Part shown: in pieces, positions 37,003-46,988 of the stretch
How the letters are laid out: the number at the start of each line of letters is the position of its first letter
How positions within the stretch are numbered: the first letter of the stretch is position 1
Source of the DNA: Aurantiochytrium sp. KH105
Taxonomy: Eukaryota; Sar; Bigyra; Thraustochytrida; Thraustochytriidae
Direction of reading: 5' to 3'
Assembly (NCBI GenBank): GCA_003116975.1
Contig: BGKB01000231.1
Span: forward strand, 1 to 64,000
DNA length: 64,000 bases
Program-made: the position numbers and the translations under genes
The notes under the pieces: generated by a model
The model's database searches: none
What the model saw: only the letters and a program-made list of their open reading frames with translations
Told to the model about the DNA's origin: nothing

Positions 37003-39738
37003 TCACTCGGCGAGAAGATCGTCGAGATCGGCGTCCGCCCAGTCGTCTTCGTCCTCGGCACGCTTCGCCTTGATCACCGGCCCGCGGTCGCCAACGGAAT
37101 GTGCAATGGTGCGCTGCTGCGCGTCAATGTCGTCGCCAAGACTCTTCTCCTCCTCGGCGCGATCCTCCTCGGCCAATGCCGGGACAGGCTTCTTTGCGCG
37201 AGCCTTTTTCCTTGCCATCTCGCCCGACGCCGGCCCAGCGCTCGCAACACCGGCGGCGCGCGTAAGCTGGCCATGCGATGGCGCGACGTGCTGCTGCTGT
37301 TGGACGCGCGTGAGCCCCATCATGCCCGTGACGGCCCCAGAGGTCCGCTCGAGCTTGGCAAGCTGCGTCTGGTACTCGTCGTACGGCATGCCCATGTCCT
37401 TGCAAAGCGCTACAAGGTAACGCAGACACTCCACATTGGTCGGGTACTCGCGGTGGATCTCCTCGTACAAGTCGAGCGCCTTTTGATAGGCGCCCATGCG
37501 CCGGTAGCAACTCGTGACCATGAGACGCCACTTGACCTCGGTAGGCTGAATCTGGGAGGCCCGCTGGAAAAACTCGATCGCCTTCTCGTACAGCTCGCTC
37601 TTGACATACCAAACACCAAGCCAAGAAATGACGTCGAGGTTGACCGGGAAATACCGGTAACTCTCGTGGTGGAAATGCAGCGCCTGCGTCTCGTCGTCGT
37701 TCTTGTTGAAAATCTGGCCCATGCGCGACAAGACGTGCGGGTCCGTTGGCGTGCGGGAAATGAGAATGTTGAACCACTTGCTCGCTGCCCGAAAGTCGAG
37801 CAGCTGATCGTGCAGACTGGCAATCTGGAAGATCACCTCGGGCGAGTTCGGCACGATGCTGTGTAGCTTTTCAAAGGCCTGCAGCGACTCCTCCAGATGG
37901 CCCATGCGCTTGTTCACGAGACCCAGATTGTAAATCGCCTCGCTGCAGTCCGCCTCCACGCCAATGGCTTCCAAGTACATTTCGCGCGCACGCTCATGCT
38001 CCCCCTTGACAAAGAGACAGTTGCCCTTGTTCACGAGCGCCTTGGCATTATACCTGTCGTGTCGCACCGCGAGGTTGGCGTACTTGTCCGCACTGGCGAG
38101 CTCGCCCTCGAGGAAATACAAAAAGCTCAAGTTCGTTGCTGCCTTGGCCTTGAGGTGCTGATCCTTCTTCTCGAACGCCTTAAGGACCTCGATTGCTTTG
38201 TCAAAGTGCTTGCGCTTGAGAAACTCGATTGCCTTGGCAATCTCAACCTCGCTGGCAATCTGCGCGTGCGCAGAGTCGCGCAGGGTCTCAATCACCCACT
38301 CGTACCCGGCGACCCAGCTCTTGCTCTCAATCACTGGGGCAATAAGGCGCGCGGCGTCGAGGATAAAAGCGCGCGCCCGCTTGCTACGTGCGCGAACCTC
38401 TTCCTTGAGCGCGTCCACGTACTTTGAGGTCGACGCCTTGCCGTCGCCATTGCCATTGCCGTCGCCACCGCCACCGCTTCCGTCCTCGTCCCCATCCTTG
38501 CCCTCAGCGCCCCGCAGTCCATCTCCGCCCAGCGCGCTCGCCATGCCGAGGCCGCCGTTGCTGCTTCCGCCGAGCATTTCATTGCCCTTGGACTCGTCAT
38601 TCTCGCCGTCCGCGCCGCCGCCGACACCGCCGTTGAGCATGTCCGCATCGTCGTCGCTGCTTCCGCTGCCAGCGCCCCCGCGGCCGTGCTCGTCGTCGTC
38701 GTCTTCGTCGTCTTCACTCTTGCCGGGAATGGGGACGTCAACGAGGCGTGTGAAGGCCTTGCGCATCTGGTCCGCGTCTCCGAGGGCAAATTGGCAAACA
38801 ACCATGTTGAAGCCGCTCTGCAAATCAGGCGCGCCGTCCATGACGGCCTCGAGGTTCTGAATGGCCTCCTGAAACTGTCCCGTCTTGATGAAGGCAATGG
38901 CAATGTTTCGCATAATCTTAAAGCGCACCTCCTTTGCCGTGTTCGGGATCTGATCCAGGGCCATGCGGTACATGCGAATGGCCTTGGGAAAGTCGCGCTG
39001 CTTGAAATAGACATTGCCCATGTTCACGCGCAGTCGCCCCGCCTGGGGATACTGCTTGTTCTTGACAATGAGAGAGTATGTATTGATAGCCTCGTTGTCC
39101 ATGTTGTTCAACGCGTAGACATTGGCCAGGTTCGAGGACACCGCATAGGTGAGTTCCAAATTTTGTTGATCGCCAAGGCCGTTCTGCTCACGGAACTTGC
39201 ACAAACTGCGCTCGCGTTTCGCCGCCTCTTTGGCGCGTTCCAGAGCGGCCATGAGCTGCTTTTTCACGCTCGCCTCTGCGGATTGCTCCAAAAGCCTGTT
39301 GACGGTCTTTTCCAGATCCTTGGCTCGCTCCTCGGGAGAGCTGTCGGATTTAGCAGCCAACGCCGGCGCAGGGCCGCGATTCCCCTGGTTCAGAGGATCG
39401 AAGCTGCTGCCGCCGCCGCCGTAGGCGGTCGTTCCGCGCGAACCGCCTCCTGACGAGTATCCGGCACCGTTCACCGCCGTCATGGGACGCGCGTCTCCGC
39501 CGCTTTGCTGCTGACTGGTCATGAGTCTCGAGCCCATTTGCGTTCCTGGCGGACCGCGCCCCAGCGATGTCGGCGGGGGCATGTGGAAAGCGTTTCGTCC
39601 CGTGCTGTTCATCGTGCCTGCGAGAGCTGACCCAAAGGCGTCATTGTCGTCGTCGAAGCCGTCGTACAAATCGTCCTGCTCGTCTTCATCTTCCATCAGT
39701 CGTCCTCGTCGACCGGCGCTCGGTTCGCCGCTGTACAT
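37003..39738 (-). CDS. IFT88: Intraflagellar transport protein 88 (IFT-B core, TPR protein)
   Basis: 911 residues, intronless. IFT88 is a core subunit of IFT-B, the train that carries axonemal material to the tip of the cilium or flagellum. The N-terminus has the family's acidic EQDDLYDGFDDDNDAF segment (human IFT88 has a matching DDLY segment). A disordered Gly/Ser region follows, then TPR repeats from about residue 215: NVYFKQRDFPKAIRMYRMAL, IAFIKTGQFQEAIQNLEAV, later GNCLFVKGEHERAREMYLEA and GLVNKRMGHLEESLQAFEKL. A Gly/Asp/Glu-rich loop (about residues 345-440) interrupts the TPR array, as in other IFT88 proteins but longer. The C-terminus is acidic (DDWADADLDDLLAE). The start may be Met 1 or Met 15 (39696). 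Its presence supports a zoospore stage. Confidence 0.92.
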   Translation of the reverse strand: MYSGEPSAGRRGRLMEDEDEQDDLYDGFDDDNDAFGSALAGTMNSTGRNAFHMPPPTSLGRGPPGTQMGSRLMTSQQQSGGDARPMTAVNGAGYSSGGGSRGTTAYGGGGSSFDPLNQGNRGPAPALAAKSDSSPEERAKDLEKTVNRLLEQSAEASVKKQLMAALERAKEAAKRERSLCKFREQNGLGDQQNLELTYAVSSNLANVYALNNMDNEAINTYSLIVKNKQYPQAGRLRVNMGNVYFKQRDFPKAIRMYRMALDQIPNTAKEVRFKIMRNIAIAFIKTGQFQEAIQNLEAVMDGAPDLQSGFNMVVCQFALGDADQMRKAFTRLVDVPIPGKSEDDEDDDDEHGRGGAGSGSSDDDADMLNGGVGGGADGENDESKGNEMLGGSSNGGLGMASALGGDGLRGAEGKDGDEDGSGGGGDGNGNGDGKASTSKYVDALKEEVRARSKRARAFILDAARLIAPVIESKSWVAGYEWVIETLRDSAHAQIASEVEIAKAIEFLKRKHFDKAIEVLKAFEKKDQHLKAKAATNLSFLYFLEGELASADKYANLAVRHDRYNAKALVNKGNCLFVKGEHERAREMYLEAIGVEADCSEAIYNLGLVNKRMGHLEESLQAFEKLHSIVPNSPEVIFQIASLHDQLLDFRAASKWFNILISRTPTDPHVLSRMGQIFNKNDDETQALHFHHESYRYFPVNLDVISWLGVWYVKSELYEKAIEFFQRASQIQPTEVKWRLMVTSCYRRMGAYQKALDLYEEIHREYPTNVECLRYLVALCKDMGMPYDEYQTQLAKLERTSGAVTGMMGLTRVQQQQHVAPSHGQLTRAAGVASAGPASGEMARKKARAKKPVPALAEEDRAEEEKSLGDDIDAQQRTIAHSVGDRGPVIKAKRAEDEDDWADADLDDLLAE

Positions 39739-40557
39739 TGTGCGGGTGAATCAGTGAATTGATGACTGTATACCCGCTTGCTTTGCTCAATCACGCTGTC
39801 ACCTCTGCTGGTGGTGGTGGTGGTCTAGCTGCTCTTGTTCTCAAGCTCGTTGTTGGTGTAGTTGCGTCCTCGGCGGAGGCTATGTTGCCTACTGCTCTGT
39901 TTTATGTTTTTGAAGACCTGAGCGACCTTGCGGCAGCACGCTCTGCGCAAGGAAGGTCCTTTGCGCGTTCCCAGCGCGCGCACCTAGCGCACGCAAACGC
40001 ACTCACGCGCGTATGCCACAGCACGTATTCACGCGCGGGTAGCCTTCGCGCAACTTTGAGTTTGGGCAGGCTTCAAGCTCTTTGCTCGACGTAAACAAGA
40101 GGGCGAAAGACGGTCCCTTCCTTCCCTGTTACTTTTCCCCTTTGGCAAGTATGACTAATTTATGGGCAGACAAACGGTCACCTGCGGAGTGCTCGAGTAA
40201 AAGTCGCTCCCTTCAATTTTCAGAATTTTCACGTTGCACTCCAATCGGTCGTGCGCTTGACGTGCGCAAGCACATGCACTCCTTTGTCCGTCCGTCCGTC
40301 TGTCTACGCTACGGTACGCGCACGCGTCGTGTTGCGTCGCAGACGCGTGCGTACGTGCGTACAGGGCACAATCGCGAACTTGGATCAATGTGTCCGTTCG
40401 GAATGGGGGAAACACCTCGCTCTTCGGCCCCGTTCTTGCGAATACAAAGGTTTTTACCAAATCGTATCCAAGCTTCGAAGAAACCAACTTGAAGGCAAAC
40501 CAAAGCAAACCAAACCCAAACCAAAGCAAAGCGACCTCCATTCGCGCGCGCGAAAGA
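39739..40557. promoter_or_regulatory. Divergent region between IFT88 and VPS16
   Basis: About 820 bp between two start codons facing outward. It holds a GGTGGTGGTGG run near 39806 and imperfect AACCAAA repeats at 40496-40530 just before the VPS16 ATG. No supported gene. Confidence 0.5.
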
Positions 40558-43500
40558 ATGGAGCCCGAGGGGGCGTGGCAGTCCGCGCGCGGCACGGCCT
40601 TCCACCGCGAGCTTGCGTGCGACCTGGAGTGGAAGGAGGAGAGCGCTCGCGAGCGAAGGCGACAGCGTCGACGGAAACGAAGCCGCGACCTCAAGGCTGC
40701 GAGCCCACTCGGGGCCTTTGTGGCCGTGCTCGCCGTTGACGATTTTGCCCTCGAGGACGACGACGGCACTGGCGTCGGGGACCAGGCGAGGGGGAGACTC
40801 GCGCTGTCCCCTGCTCTCATCCGACGTAGCAGCAGCATCCCGGAAGGGCAAGTTGCTGCAGCGGCAGCAGCTGCACAAGGCGCGGCTGTTTCCGGGGGCA
40901 AACTCCCAGGGGATCCCGATGCGATAGACGATTTTGATGGCGAGCTTCATGTGTTCACCTCGTCAGGAAAACCCGTGTTCTCGCGTCCGTGGTACGAAGG
41001 CCATATTGCGCCAGGCGGCTTTGGCTGGACCCAGGGCGGCTTGCTCGTGTGCGTCCTTGCAGAAGGGGACACGGTTGTTGTTTTTCGAGCAAACCAGGAT
41101 GGTGCGCCGCGCATCTTGACCTTACCGACCCAGGGTAACCAGCGCATCGCCTGCGCACACGTATGGGCCGGTGGCTTTGTGGCTATTACACATGATCTTG
41201 AGGTCGTGGAAGGCTTCCATCTGGATGACCCCATTCGCGGAACGATCACGGTTCGCGCGCAATTATCACCCGTTCTTGTCGGCGGCGACGGCGCCACATC
41301 TCCCCAGGTCATTAGCGTCCTCAGGCCCTTTGTGAGCCGCGACGACCCAGGCCGCGCAACGATTGTCGTAGGGAACCCTTCCCGCGCTGGCATTATTGCT
41401 GTGGAAAGTGGCGGCACGGTGCGCTCGCAATTTGCGCTTTCCGACGAGGTGTCGCGAAGTCTTTTTCTTGTCCCACATCCGACGTATCGACTTATTGCCA
41501 GCTATGGCGAAGACGGTGTGCTCAGCGTGCTGCCAATGGATTTTTGCCAAGTGCTGGTGCGTCACGATTGCTCACAGTTGTCTGCGCCCGGGCCGATCCA
41601 CGCCTCGTCACTGTCACCTTCGTCATCCTCATTGTCCTTTCCATCATCGCCTTCCGCCGGAGGATCCAAAGCAGGGGCGATACCGAGTCCTCTAGCCTCG
41701 ACGCTTCCCGCTCCCGCGAGCGTGCTTTGGTGTGGTTTGGCGACCTTCGCACTGAGCCTGTGTTGGTCCGAAGCGCCTTGGAGTGGAATGCAGCATACGG
41801 GTCTGGTGGTCTTGTCGATGGAGCACGAGTACGCATTACTTTCCGCAGCGCATCTGCGCGGAAGTGAGGCCCTCGACGGTGCGATGCAGGATCGCGCTTT
41901 GCAGACAGACCCAGACCGTGCTGCGGTCTTTGAGCTGCCACCAGGCTGCCGCGCCTTTGAGGAAGCGGATGGGGTCCGAATTGTGGGAGGCGACAAGTCC
42001 TGGATGGTGCGTCAGGTTCCAGAAAGCTATCACCGCGTTTTTGGGCTCGGATCCACAGACCCAGGAGCTATGTTGCTAGATACTGTGGAGATGCTTGATG
42101 GCGGTGACGCAGACGCGGACGCCGGTCTTCGCGCGCTCGTTGACAGTGATAAGGTCGCCGACGCGGTCAATGCGTGTCTGGACGCCGCAGAGCACGCGAC
42201 AGGCGTGAGTGGGACGCAGCAGCTTTTGCTGCGCGCGGCCTCGTACGGCAAGCGTTTTCTTCCGGCTTCGCTAGCCGGTCGCAAGAGCCTTCGGGCGCGA
42301 CGCCGGCTTGCGCGAAGGTTTGTAGAGGTTTGCCGCCTGTGCAGACTGTGCCGCGCGGCTCGCGTGGAGGCTGGGATGGCCATTACGACCAAACAGCTAC
42401 GCGTGATGACGCCTCGCGTCCTCATTGACCGACTCTTGTTTGCAGGTCAATTTCATCTCGCGTCTCGACTTTGTCATCTCGCGCACGTTTCCACATCCCA
42501 CGTCGTGACGCAGTGGGCTGCGGCCAAGATAAGGCTGACGCCGCTTGATGAAACAGACTTGGGCGAGGGTGCAGATAGCGCTGCGACGGGAATTTCTGCG
42601 CCTTCGGAAAGCACTGCTGCAGGGAGTAACGAGGCCTTGATTGAAATGATCTCCGCGCGCGTGGAGGCGTGTCGGCGGAAAGATGGAACGAGAGTCCCTT
42701 TTGCGACGCTGGCTGCCGTGGCCGCATCCCTGGGGCGCAATTCGCTTGCTATCCGGCTATGTGACCGCGAGACGCAGCTTTCGCGTCGTGTTCTTCTTTT
42801 ACTCAAGGTAGAGGATTACGAAGGCGCGCTGCGCACGATTGCGACCGAGACAGGCGGGGATCCCGACTTGCATATGTTCACGATTGCTCGCTGCACATCT
42901 GTCTTGCCGGTGAGCCGCATTGTTGCCTTGGCCGCCGGTTCTGCGCGTCTTCGGGAACTATTCACGCTATTTTTCCGGAGCACCGACAAGACCATGTACA
43001 AGCGCTTGTTGCTCGGGCTCGATGCAAAACGTGAGAAAGCCTTTGTGCTCGCGGACGAGTCGTGCATGTCCCTGCGCGCTGAGAGTCGGGCAGACCTCGT
43101 CCAGGAAGCCTCGAATGAGCTCGCCGCATGCGGGAACCGCGGCTTGGCCGCGCTAGCTGCGGACCATGCGCGGCTTGTGAGGAAACAGAACGAGCTCGGC
43201 GAGAGTCTCATTGGGCTTTCTTTGGCTGACACCATATTGGATTGTTTCCGGCGTGGCTTGGATGAGGACGCAGAGAAGTTCGCGCGCGACTTCAACTTTC
43301 CTGAAAAGGCGTATCGAAGGGTGCAACTACGCGGTCTGGCGGCGCGCAAGGCGTGGCCACGCATCGAGGAGCTCTCGACGCAGGCTGCAGTGCGTACCGT
43401 TCTCGACGATGCGGACTTTGCCGAAGTGTGCCTCTTGGGCGGTCAGCGCGAAGAAGCTGCGCGCTTTGCGCGAAATGTGGAGGATGCGAATGAACGCAAG

Positions 43501-43749
43501 GCGCCGCTTCTTCTTCGCCTTGGGCTCTATGAGGAGTCCATTGATGCCGCTTTCAAGATTGGCAATACAAGTGTGATGGAGGCAGTCCGCCGGCGCGAAC
43601 CCTCGATGGATAGCAAGGTGCGTGAAAAGCTTGAAGAACTCGCGCAGCATGGGCCGCCCATTAAGACCGCGTCGACGCGTGACCGGGCGCCACTTGCGGC
43701 CCTCAACGCTGCTCGCGACAAGGCTGCACAAGGCTGCGCGCAGCAATGA
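40558..43749 (+). CDS. VPS16: Vacuolar protein sorting protein 16 (VPS16)
   Basis: 1063 residues from the ATG at 40558; earlier in-frame codons read as Asn/Gln/Lys-rich 5' sequence. VPS16 is a core subunit of the HOPS and CORVET tethering complexes that drive endosome-lysosome/vacuole fusion. The N-terminal beta-propeller includes FDGELHVFTSSGKPVF and GGFGWTQGGLLVCVLAEG. The family's linker motif is strong: DGVRIVGGDKSWMVRQVPES, then VFGLGSTDPGAMLLDTVEML. The alpha-solenoid follows (LLRAASYGKRFLP, then LLLKVEDYEGALRTIATETG and TMYKRLLLGLD). A Ser/Pro-rich insert of about 45 residues (41574-41715) sits in the propeller. It is long compared with the ~840 residues of animal VPS16, through this insert and Arg- and Ala-rich N-terminal loops. 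The gene converges with DCP2. Confidence 0.9.
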   Translation: MEPEGAWQSARGTAFHRELACDLEWKEESARERRRQRRRKRSRDLKAASPLGAFVAVLAVDDFALEDDDGTGVGDQARGRLALSPALIRRSSSIPEGQVAAAAAAAQGAAVSGGKLPGDPDAIDDFDGELHVFTSSGKPVFSRPWYEGHIAPGGFGWTQGGLLVCVLAEGDTVVVFRANQDGAPRILTLPTQGNQRIACAHVWAGGFVAITHDLEVVEGFHLDDPIRGTITVRAQLSPVLVGGDGATSPQVISVLRPFVSRDDPGRATIVVGNPSRAGIIAVESGGTVRSQFALSDEVSRSLFLVPHPTYRLIASYGEDGVLSVLPMDFCQVLVRHDCSQLSAPGPIHASSLSPSSSSLSFPSSPSAGGSKAGAIPSPLASTLPAPASVLWCGLATFALSLCWSEAPWSGMQHTGLVVLSMEHEYALLSAAHLRGSEALDGAMQDRALQTDPDRAAVFELPPGCRAFEEADGVRIVGGDKSWMVRQVPESYHRVFGLGSTDPGAMLLDTVEMLDGGDADADAGLRALVDSDKVADAVNACLDAAEHATGVSGTQQLLLRAASYGKRFLPASLAGRKSLRARRRLARRFVEVCRLCRLCRAARVEAGMAITTKQLRVMTPRVLIDRLLFAGQFHLASRLCHLAHVSTSHVVTQWAAAKIRLTPLDETDLGEGADSAATGISAPSESTAAGSNEALIEMISARVEACRRKDGTRVPFATLAAVAASLGRNSLAIRLCDRETQLSRRVLLLLKVEDYEGALRTIATETGGDPDLHMFTIARCTSVLPVSRIVALAAGSARLRELFTLFFRSTDKTMYKRLLLGLDAKREKAFVLADESCMSLRAESRADLVQEASNELAACGNRGLAALAADHARLVRKQNELGESLIGLSLADTILDCFRRGLDEDAEKFARDFNFPEKAYRRVQLRGLAARKAWPRIEELSTQAAVRTVLDDADFAEVCLLGGQREEAARFARNVEDANERKAPLLLRLGLYEESIDAAFKIGNTSVMEAVRRREPSMDSKVREKLEELAQHGPPIKTASTRDRAPLAALNAARDKAAQGCAQQ

Positions 43750-44137
43750 TCTGTGTAGTAGGTGGAATTGACCATGATTCATTCCTCTTGAGCAATGTCA
43801 GAGGTGTAGAAAGGTCGTGATAACCAATGTTAATTGTTATTTTGGCTTTGTACAGGGGGAGTGTCTTTGGCGACAATTTCGAGAGTAAAAGGTTAATGAA
43901 CTTTGTGGAGGAGGAAAAGGAAAACTTGTTTTGAGGAATGAGCGAGTCATTTTTTGTTATCAGCCGTATGAATGAATGAATGAATGAATGTTCGTTTCGT
44001 TCAAACAGAGAAGAGATGAAGGCAGACGGCGATCTTTTCTTGGATCAGAACATGTTATGTAAGTTTGGACTCGCGCTCACGGGAGAAGGCGACCTCTATT
44101 TTCTCGTCAAAGGTGTGCAAGACAAAGCATTTCGGAA
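43750..44137. other. Convergent 3' region with (GAAT)n
   Basis: Between the stop codons of VPS16 and DCP2. A short (GAAT)n run lies at 43967-43989. The composition is AT-richer than the genes. No supported gene. Confidence 0.5.
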
Positions 44138-45202
44138 TTATGCAGTGAGAAAGGGTTCCATGGAGGCCATAACGGCACTAACGTCAACCGCGAAGAGCGT
44201 CGGCATGTGCGAGTCCGGCGCTGGCGTCAACGGCGACGTAGAAGGCGCCGGCTCGGGAACCGAGGGTGGCGTCGCGGCATCTTTGTTGATCGAGGTCTTC
44301 TTATCTGAGGATGCTTCATTTCCGCGGGTCTTTCCATTCGAGCGAGCGCGGCGATCCTGAGCACGCTGCTTTTGGATCCATTTGACGAGCTGGGACGTGA
44401 AGTGGTGAAGACCCCAGAACTTGTTTCCACTCTTGTTTGCCTGTTCCTTTGTAAAAGGGAGCTCAGACACGTTGAAGAATTGGATGCCTGCGATCTCCTT
44501 GCGCACCCGTGGACCAAAGTTGAAGGACTCATCAACGCCGCGTACGATAAAGAGCTTCATGTACTTTCCCTGTCCCTTTTTTGTGGGGAATTCGACATAG
44601 TCCTTTGGGTGGATCATACCCTCACAGTTGTAGCCGATTTCTTCGTAGACCTCGCGAACGGCGCACGTGACATCTTCCTCGTGCTGGTTGACCTTGCCCT
44701 TGGGATACCCCCACGAGTTTCCCTTAAAGCCTTTGACCAGGAGGACGCGAGTCATGTCCTGGTTGAGAAGCACTGCACCGTAGACAGGAATGCGGGCTCT
44801 ATATTCCCTGAATTGGTCGTAGAGCTGGCCAAAGTGCGAGCGTAGAGGCTTGAGCGTGTCGCAGCGGTTAAACATTTCCTGCGCGAAGACTCTCAGCTCT
44901 GAGAAGTGCCGCAGATGGCTGTGTTTATCGGCGAGGAAGTCCTCATAGAACCAGTGCGCCTGCTCGCGGGGCGCGCGCCGTCAGCCCGCCTGCCTCTCCA
45001 GCTGCCCGCCGTCGCCAGCCGCGCTGGCTGGTTGACTGCCAGGCAGCCCCCGTTTCTGCGTTTCCGCGCGACTTACCTGCTCGATCTGAAAGAAGAGGCG
45101 GTCCGCCGTCTCGAGCTCCTGCTCGGGCAGATTGAGAAGGAACCTGAACTCGAGCGCCTCGAAGGCCTCGTCCAGCGACTCGGGCACGTCCTCCTGCGCC
45201 AT
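44138..45202 (-). CDS. DCP2: mRNA-decapping enzyme DCP2 (Nudix hydrolase), two exons
   Basis: DCP2 removes the 5' cap (m7GDP) from mRNA in cytoplasmic decay. Exon 1 runs from 45202 down to 45077 (42 residues, MAQEDVPESL...LFFQIEQ) and exon 2 from 44959 down to 44138; together 315 residues. Splicing joins FQIEQ to AHWFYEDF, which is the conserved DCP2 N-terminal box A sequence, so the intron is well supported. The Nudix box is complete at about residues 126-152 (GYPKGKVNQHEEDVTCAVREVYEEIGY-type: GX5EX7REUXEEXGU) with the catalytic REVYEE glutamates. Box B-type residues follow (NKFWGLHHF, then LVKWIQ). A basic, Thr/Pro/Ala-rich tail replaces the long Pro-rich tails of yeast and animals. The ATG at 45202 is the first in the exon 1 frame. 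Confidence 0.93.
44960..45076 (-). other. DCP2 intron (117 nt)
   Basis: The donor is GTAAGT directly after the codon for Gln 42 (phase 0) and the acceptor ends GCGAGCAG. It is GC-rich, and its frame stays open, so exon 1 appears to run on into nonsense. The only intron in the window that protein-level continuity clearly demands. Confidence 0.9.
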
Positions 45203-46504
45203 CGTCCCGTCCTCGGCGCGCTCGCTCAATCTACGTCTACAATCCTTTTTTATTTATTTTATTTATTTTATTTAGGCCTAGGCCTATTTATTTATTTATT
45301 TTTAAAGACCGTCTTTTTATTTATAAGAGCAGGAGCAAAAATATACGGAGATTTGACAGACCCGAAAATCCGCACTTGCGTTTCGCAGACCGCGGCGAGG
45401 ACGCCTGGCTTCGGCTTGGCCTGGAGAGCGCGAATCTGGTCTTTTCGAGCCACGAAATTTCGTAGACGGAAAGTTATCGCGTTTGCGGGCCGCGTGGGGT
45501 GGTGGTAATAGGCGCTAATATGGGCAGAGAGTTCCCAGTCGTAATAGGGCAAAGGTAGACGCAAAAGCGCCAAATAAGGTACCAATGACTGTTGAAATTC
45601 CCAGCATCCTGAACAAGCTCCTGGTGTAGTGAGCGATGACGTCTTGTTCGAGGGACCGCTTTGGGGAGTACACTTGCTAAATGTGTTTTGTTGTGGCACA
45701 TTTCTTGGTCCTCGTCGGCCTGGGCGTCATGCTTCAACGAGCGGTGCANTCCTGGTCTTACGTGGAGACGGTCATATAAAAAAAATCCTTCTTCGCGATG
45801 ATCGTGGTCGCGGGGGGCACGCAGTCCCTGCGTCGGAGGGGCTACATGGGGGGCACGCTAGGCACCCCGGCGGCAGCGCCCACAGCGGCCCTGTATATCC
45901 ACAACAGCTTCCCCACACAGCGCCAGCTTCTTTAAATAAACCTGCCGTGCTGAGGGCAGGTGTCTGGGGGGGAAAACGGGCCCGGCGGGGCGGGCGTCGT
46001 ACAATCTGGCGGGCAGTGGCGCGCTAGAAGGGCGCCCGACCATGGTGACTGGCCATGGTGCCTGGCCATTGCGGCTGGTCGGACGCGGCAGTGCGGACAA
46101 AGAGCTGGCGGGCTGGTGGGCCGATCGGCCGGCCAGCGTTGGCGCGCGCGCCTCTCTGATGGCCTCACCTGCGGTTTACGGCGGCGAGCTGTGGAGAGGG
46201 GGGCAGAGGTCCGGCGACGCCGCTTTGCGCTGCATTCGAAAGTTGTGGGACTGTGTAGCCCCTTTGATCCAATGTTGAACTTTGGGCTGTGGCCAGCCAC
46301 ACTTCGATCTGTGCGGCTGGTACGGGTAGAGAGGGGGGAGGTGTCTGGTCTTTTTGCCCCCCTCTGGACGAGGGTGATCGCGCGAGGGCGACGCGCGTCG
46401 AGCGCCACGAGCTGTGGGCTAAATTGCCGGTCAGCCCCGCGCCCGGCCAGTCCGGCGAGGCCGGTCAAGGAAGCAACACAGACAAGGCAGGCGATGCAGG
46501 CAGG

Positions 46505-46548
46505 CAGGGCAAGGCAAGGCAAGGCAAGGCAAGGCAAGGCAAGCATTG
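46505..46548. repeat. (GGCAA)n pentanucleotide repeat
   Basis: About seven GGCAA units preceded by GGCAGG-type variants. A related five-base run (AAGCC)n lies just upstream of the TPR gene near 62262-62280. Confidence 0.9.
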
Positions 46549-46961
46549 GCCGGCATAGATACAAAGCTCCGCGAGAGGATGCGAGGCGAGACGCGGAGCG
46601 ATAATAAAACGCGCCGCGCGGTGCCGTGCGGTGCCGTGCGTTGCGGTGCGGCCTGCCGCGGGCAGGGCGGCGGCCGAAGCCACAGCGATAGAGGCCAGCG
46701 CGAGTACCGCTCACGGAGCGTGCCTGCAGCGGCAGTGGTGTGCAAGGCAGTGAGTAGGGGGAAGTGCGGTGCAGAGGCGAGGGAGGACCAACGGCAAGGC
46801 GAGGCAGTAGAGTAACTGAATGTGACTGCGAAGCGCGCCACAGCCGCCTTCACAACTTGGTTTTGAAGAGGCTGGCCGACTGCTAAGCAACGTTGAGTTG
46901 AGTCACGCAACGCTCCCACGCTCCTCTCCGCGCTGAGGGCTCCGCTGAGGGCTCCGGGGTG

Positions 46962-46988
46962 ATCGATTGATCAGATCGATCAATCGAT
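46962..46988. repeat. Inverted repeat, 11-bp perfect arms
   Basis: ATCGATTGATC and GATCAATCGAT are separated by 5 nt. It lies in the gene-poor region and is followed by a GGTCGGTCGGTTG run. Function unknown. Confidence 0.7.

Noticed and set aside
45292-45737. Two overlapping minus frames with aromatic-rich sequence
   Set aside because: They overlap each other in different frames, have no domain, and the sequence runs into TTTA repeats; no splice evidence.
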